The position numbers were made by a program, and so were the translations under genes. The notes beneath the pieces were generated by a model that worked only from the letters and a program-made list of their open reading frames with translations, did no database searches and was not told the DNA's origin. Below are positions 5,347 to 5,428 of a stretch of DNA of 5,428 nucleotides, piece by piece. Source of the stretch: JAHJEM01 sp043805315 (lineage in GTDB: Archaea; Nanobdellota; Nanobdellia; Woesearchaeales; JAHJEM01). Position 1 is the first letter of the stretch, and the number at the start of each line of letters is the position of its first letter. The stretch lies in assembly GCA_043805315.1 (NCBI GenBank), contig JAZDID010000004.1:1-5428 (forward strand), given 5' to 3'.

Positions 5347-5361
5347 CTTATTTGTTATAAT
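5347..5361 (+). promoter_or_regulatory. Possible TATA promoter for a gene running off the right edge
   Basis: This stretch ends in TATAAT at 5356-5361. A start site about 25 bases on would fall near 5384, where GC-rich sequence begins. The BRE part is a weak match. It would mirror the divergent arrangement seen elsewhere in the window. Confidence 0.3.
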
Positions 5362-5383
5362 AAAAAAATTCTCTTACAACCTC

Positions 5384-5428
5384 TTGCATGCGCTGGTGGT
5401 GGCGGTGCGACGCTCATCCTCACTAAAG
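5384..5428 (+). other. Unresolved GC-rich edge: start of a CDS or RNA, or a minus-strand CDS tail
   Basis: Three readings are possible. On the plus strand, a TTG at 5384 lies exactly 25.5 bases after the TATA-like centre and opens MHALVVAVRRSSSLK to the edge. On the minus strand, a frame from the edge ends in TAA at 5376-5374 as FSEDERRTATTSACKRL, followed by T7 (plus-strand A-run 5362-5368) that could terminate it. Third, the abrupt rise in GC after AT-rich DNA could mark the 5' end of a structured RNA. It does not fit a tRNA. The sequence here does not decide. Confidence 0.25.

Noticed and set aside
5388..5426. Plus-strand ATG opening MRWWWRCDAHPH.
   Set aside because: It stops after 12 codons with low-complexity composition; the neighbouring frame starting at 5384 is more plausible.
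5385..5428. Start of a tRNA gene at the right edge.
   Set aside because: The sequence lacks the D-arm pairing, A14 and the GG pair expected of tRNA.
1..5428. CRISPR array, transposase or other mobile element.
   Set aside because: No regularly spaced direct repeats, no transposase-like protein and no flanking duplication were seen.

Overview
The window looks like a piece of an archaeal chromosome, most likely from a small-genome DPANN-type lineage (Woesearchaeota or Pacearchaeota would fit). The main evidence is the promoters. All seven complete genes have a TATA-like box centred 25-30 bases before the start codon, preceded by a purine-rich BRE-like stretch, and none has a convincing Shine-Dalgarno sequence. 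Most transcripts should therefore be leaderless. The lineage name is an inference: no marker gene in the window settles it.

Layout, left to right. Bases 1-98 hold tandem hairpins and unresolved coding or RNA sequence at the left edge. An unrecognised 181-residue protein follows (188-733, +). Next is truD, a tRNA pseudouridine-13 synthase (868-1989, +). It converges with adk, a zinc-lid adenylate kinase (1984-2619, -), and the two ends overlap by 6 bases. An unrecognised all-helical 150-residue protein (2680-3132, -) shares a compact divergent promoter with a bacterial-type tRNA-guanine transglycosylase (3206-4312, +). The transglycosylase converges, with a 3-base gap, on a YbaK-type aminoacyl-tRNA deacylase-like protein (4316-4795, -). 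Upstream of that lies a single-pass membrane protein with a cysteine-rich outer domain (4836-5285, -). The right edge (5347-5428) has a promoter-like element and GC-rich sequence with several open frames, not resolvable here.

Three of the seven complete genes act on tRNA: pseudouridylation, base exchange and probable editing of mischarged tRNA. Adenylate kinase serves nucleotide balance. The genes are not packed into a classic operon. Nearly every one has its own promoter, and neighbours are mostly divergent or convergent, so the tRNA theme is a loose neighbourhood rather than a shared transcript. The most interesting points are the consistent BRE/TATA consensus, the abutting divergent promoters at 3155-3183, the mosaic active site of the transglycosylase, the tandem hairpins at the left edge, and the Cys-rich membrane protein. 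I found no CRISPR array, transposase, rRNA or tRNA gene.
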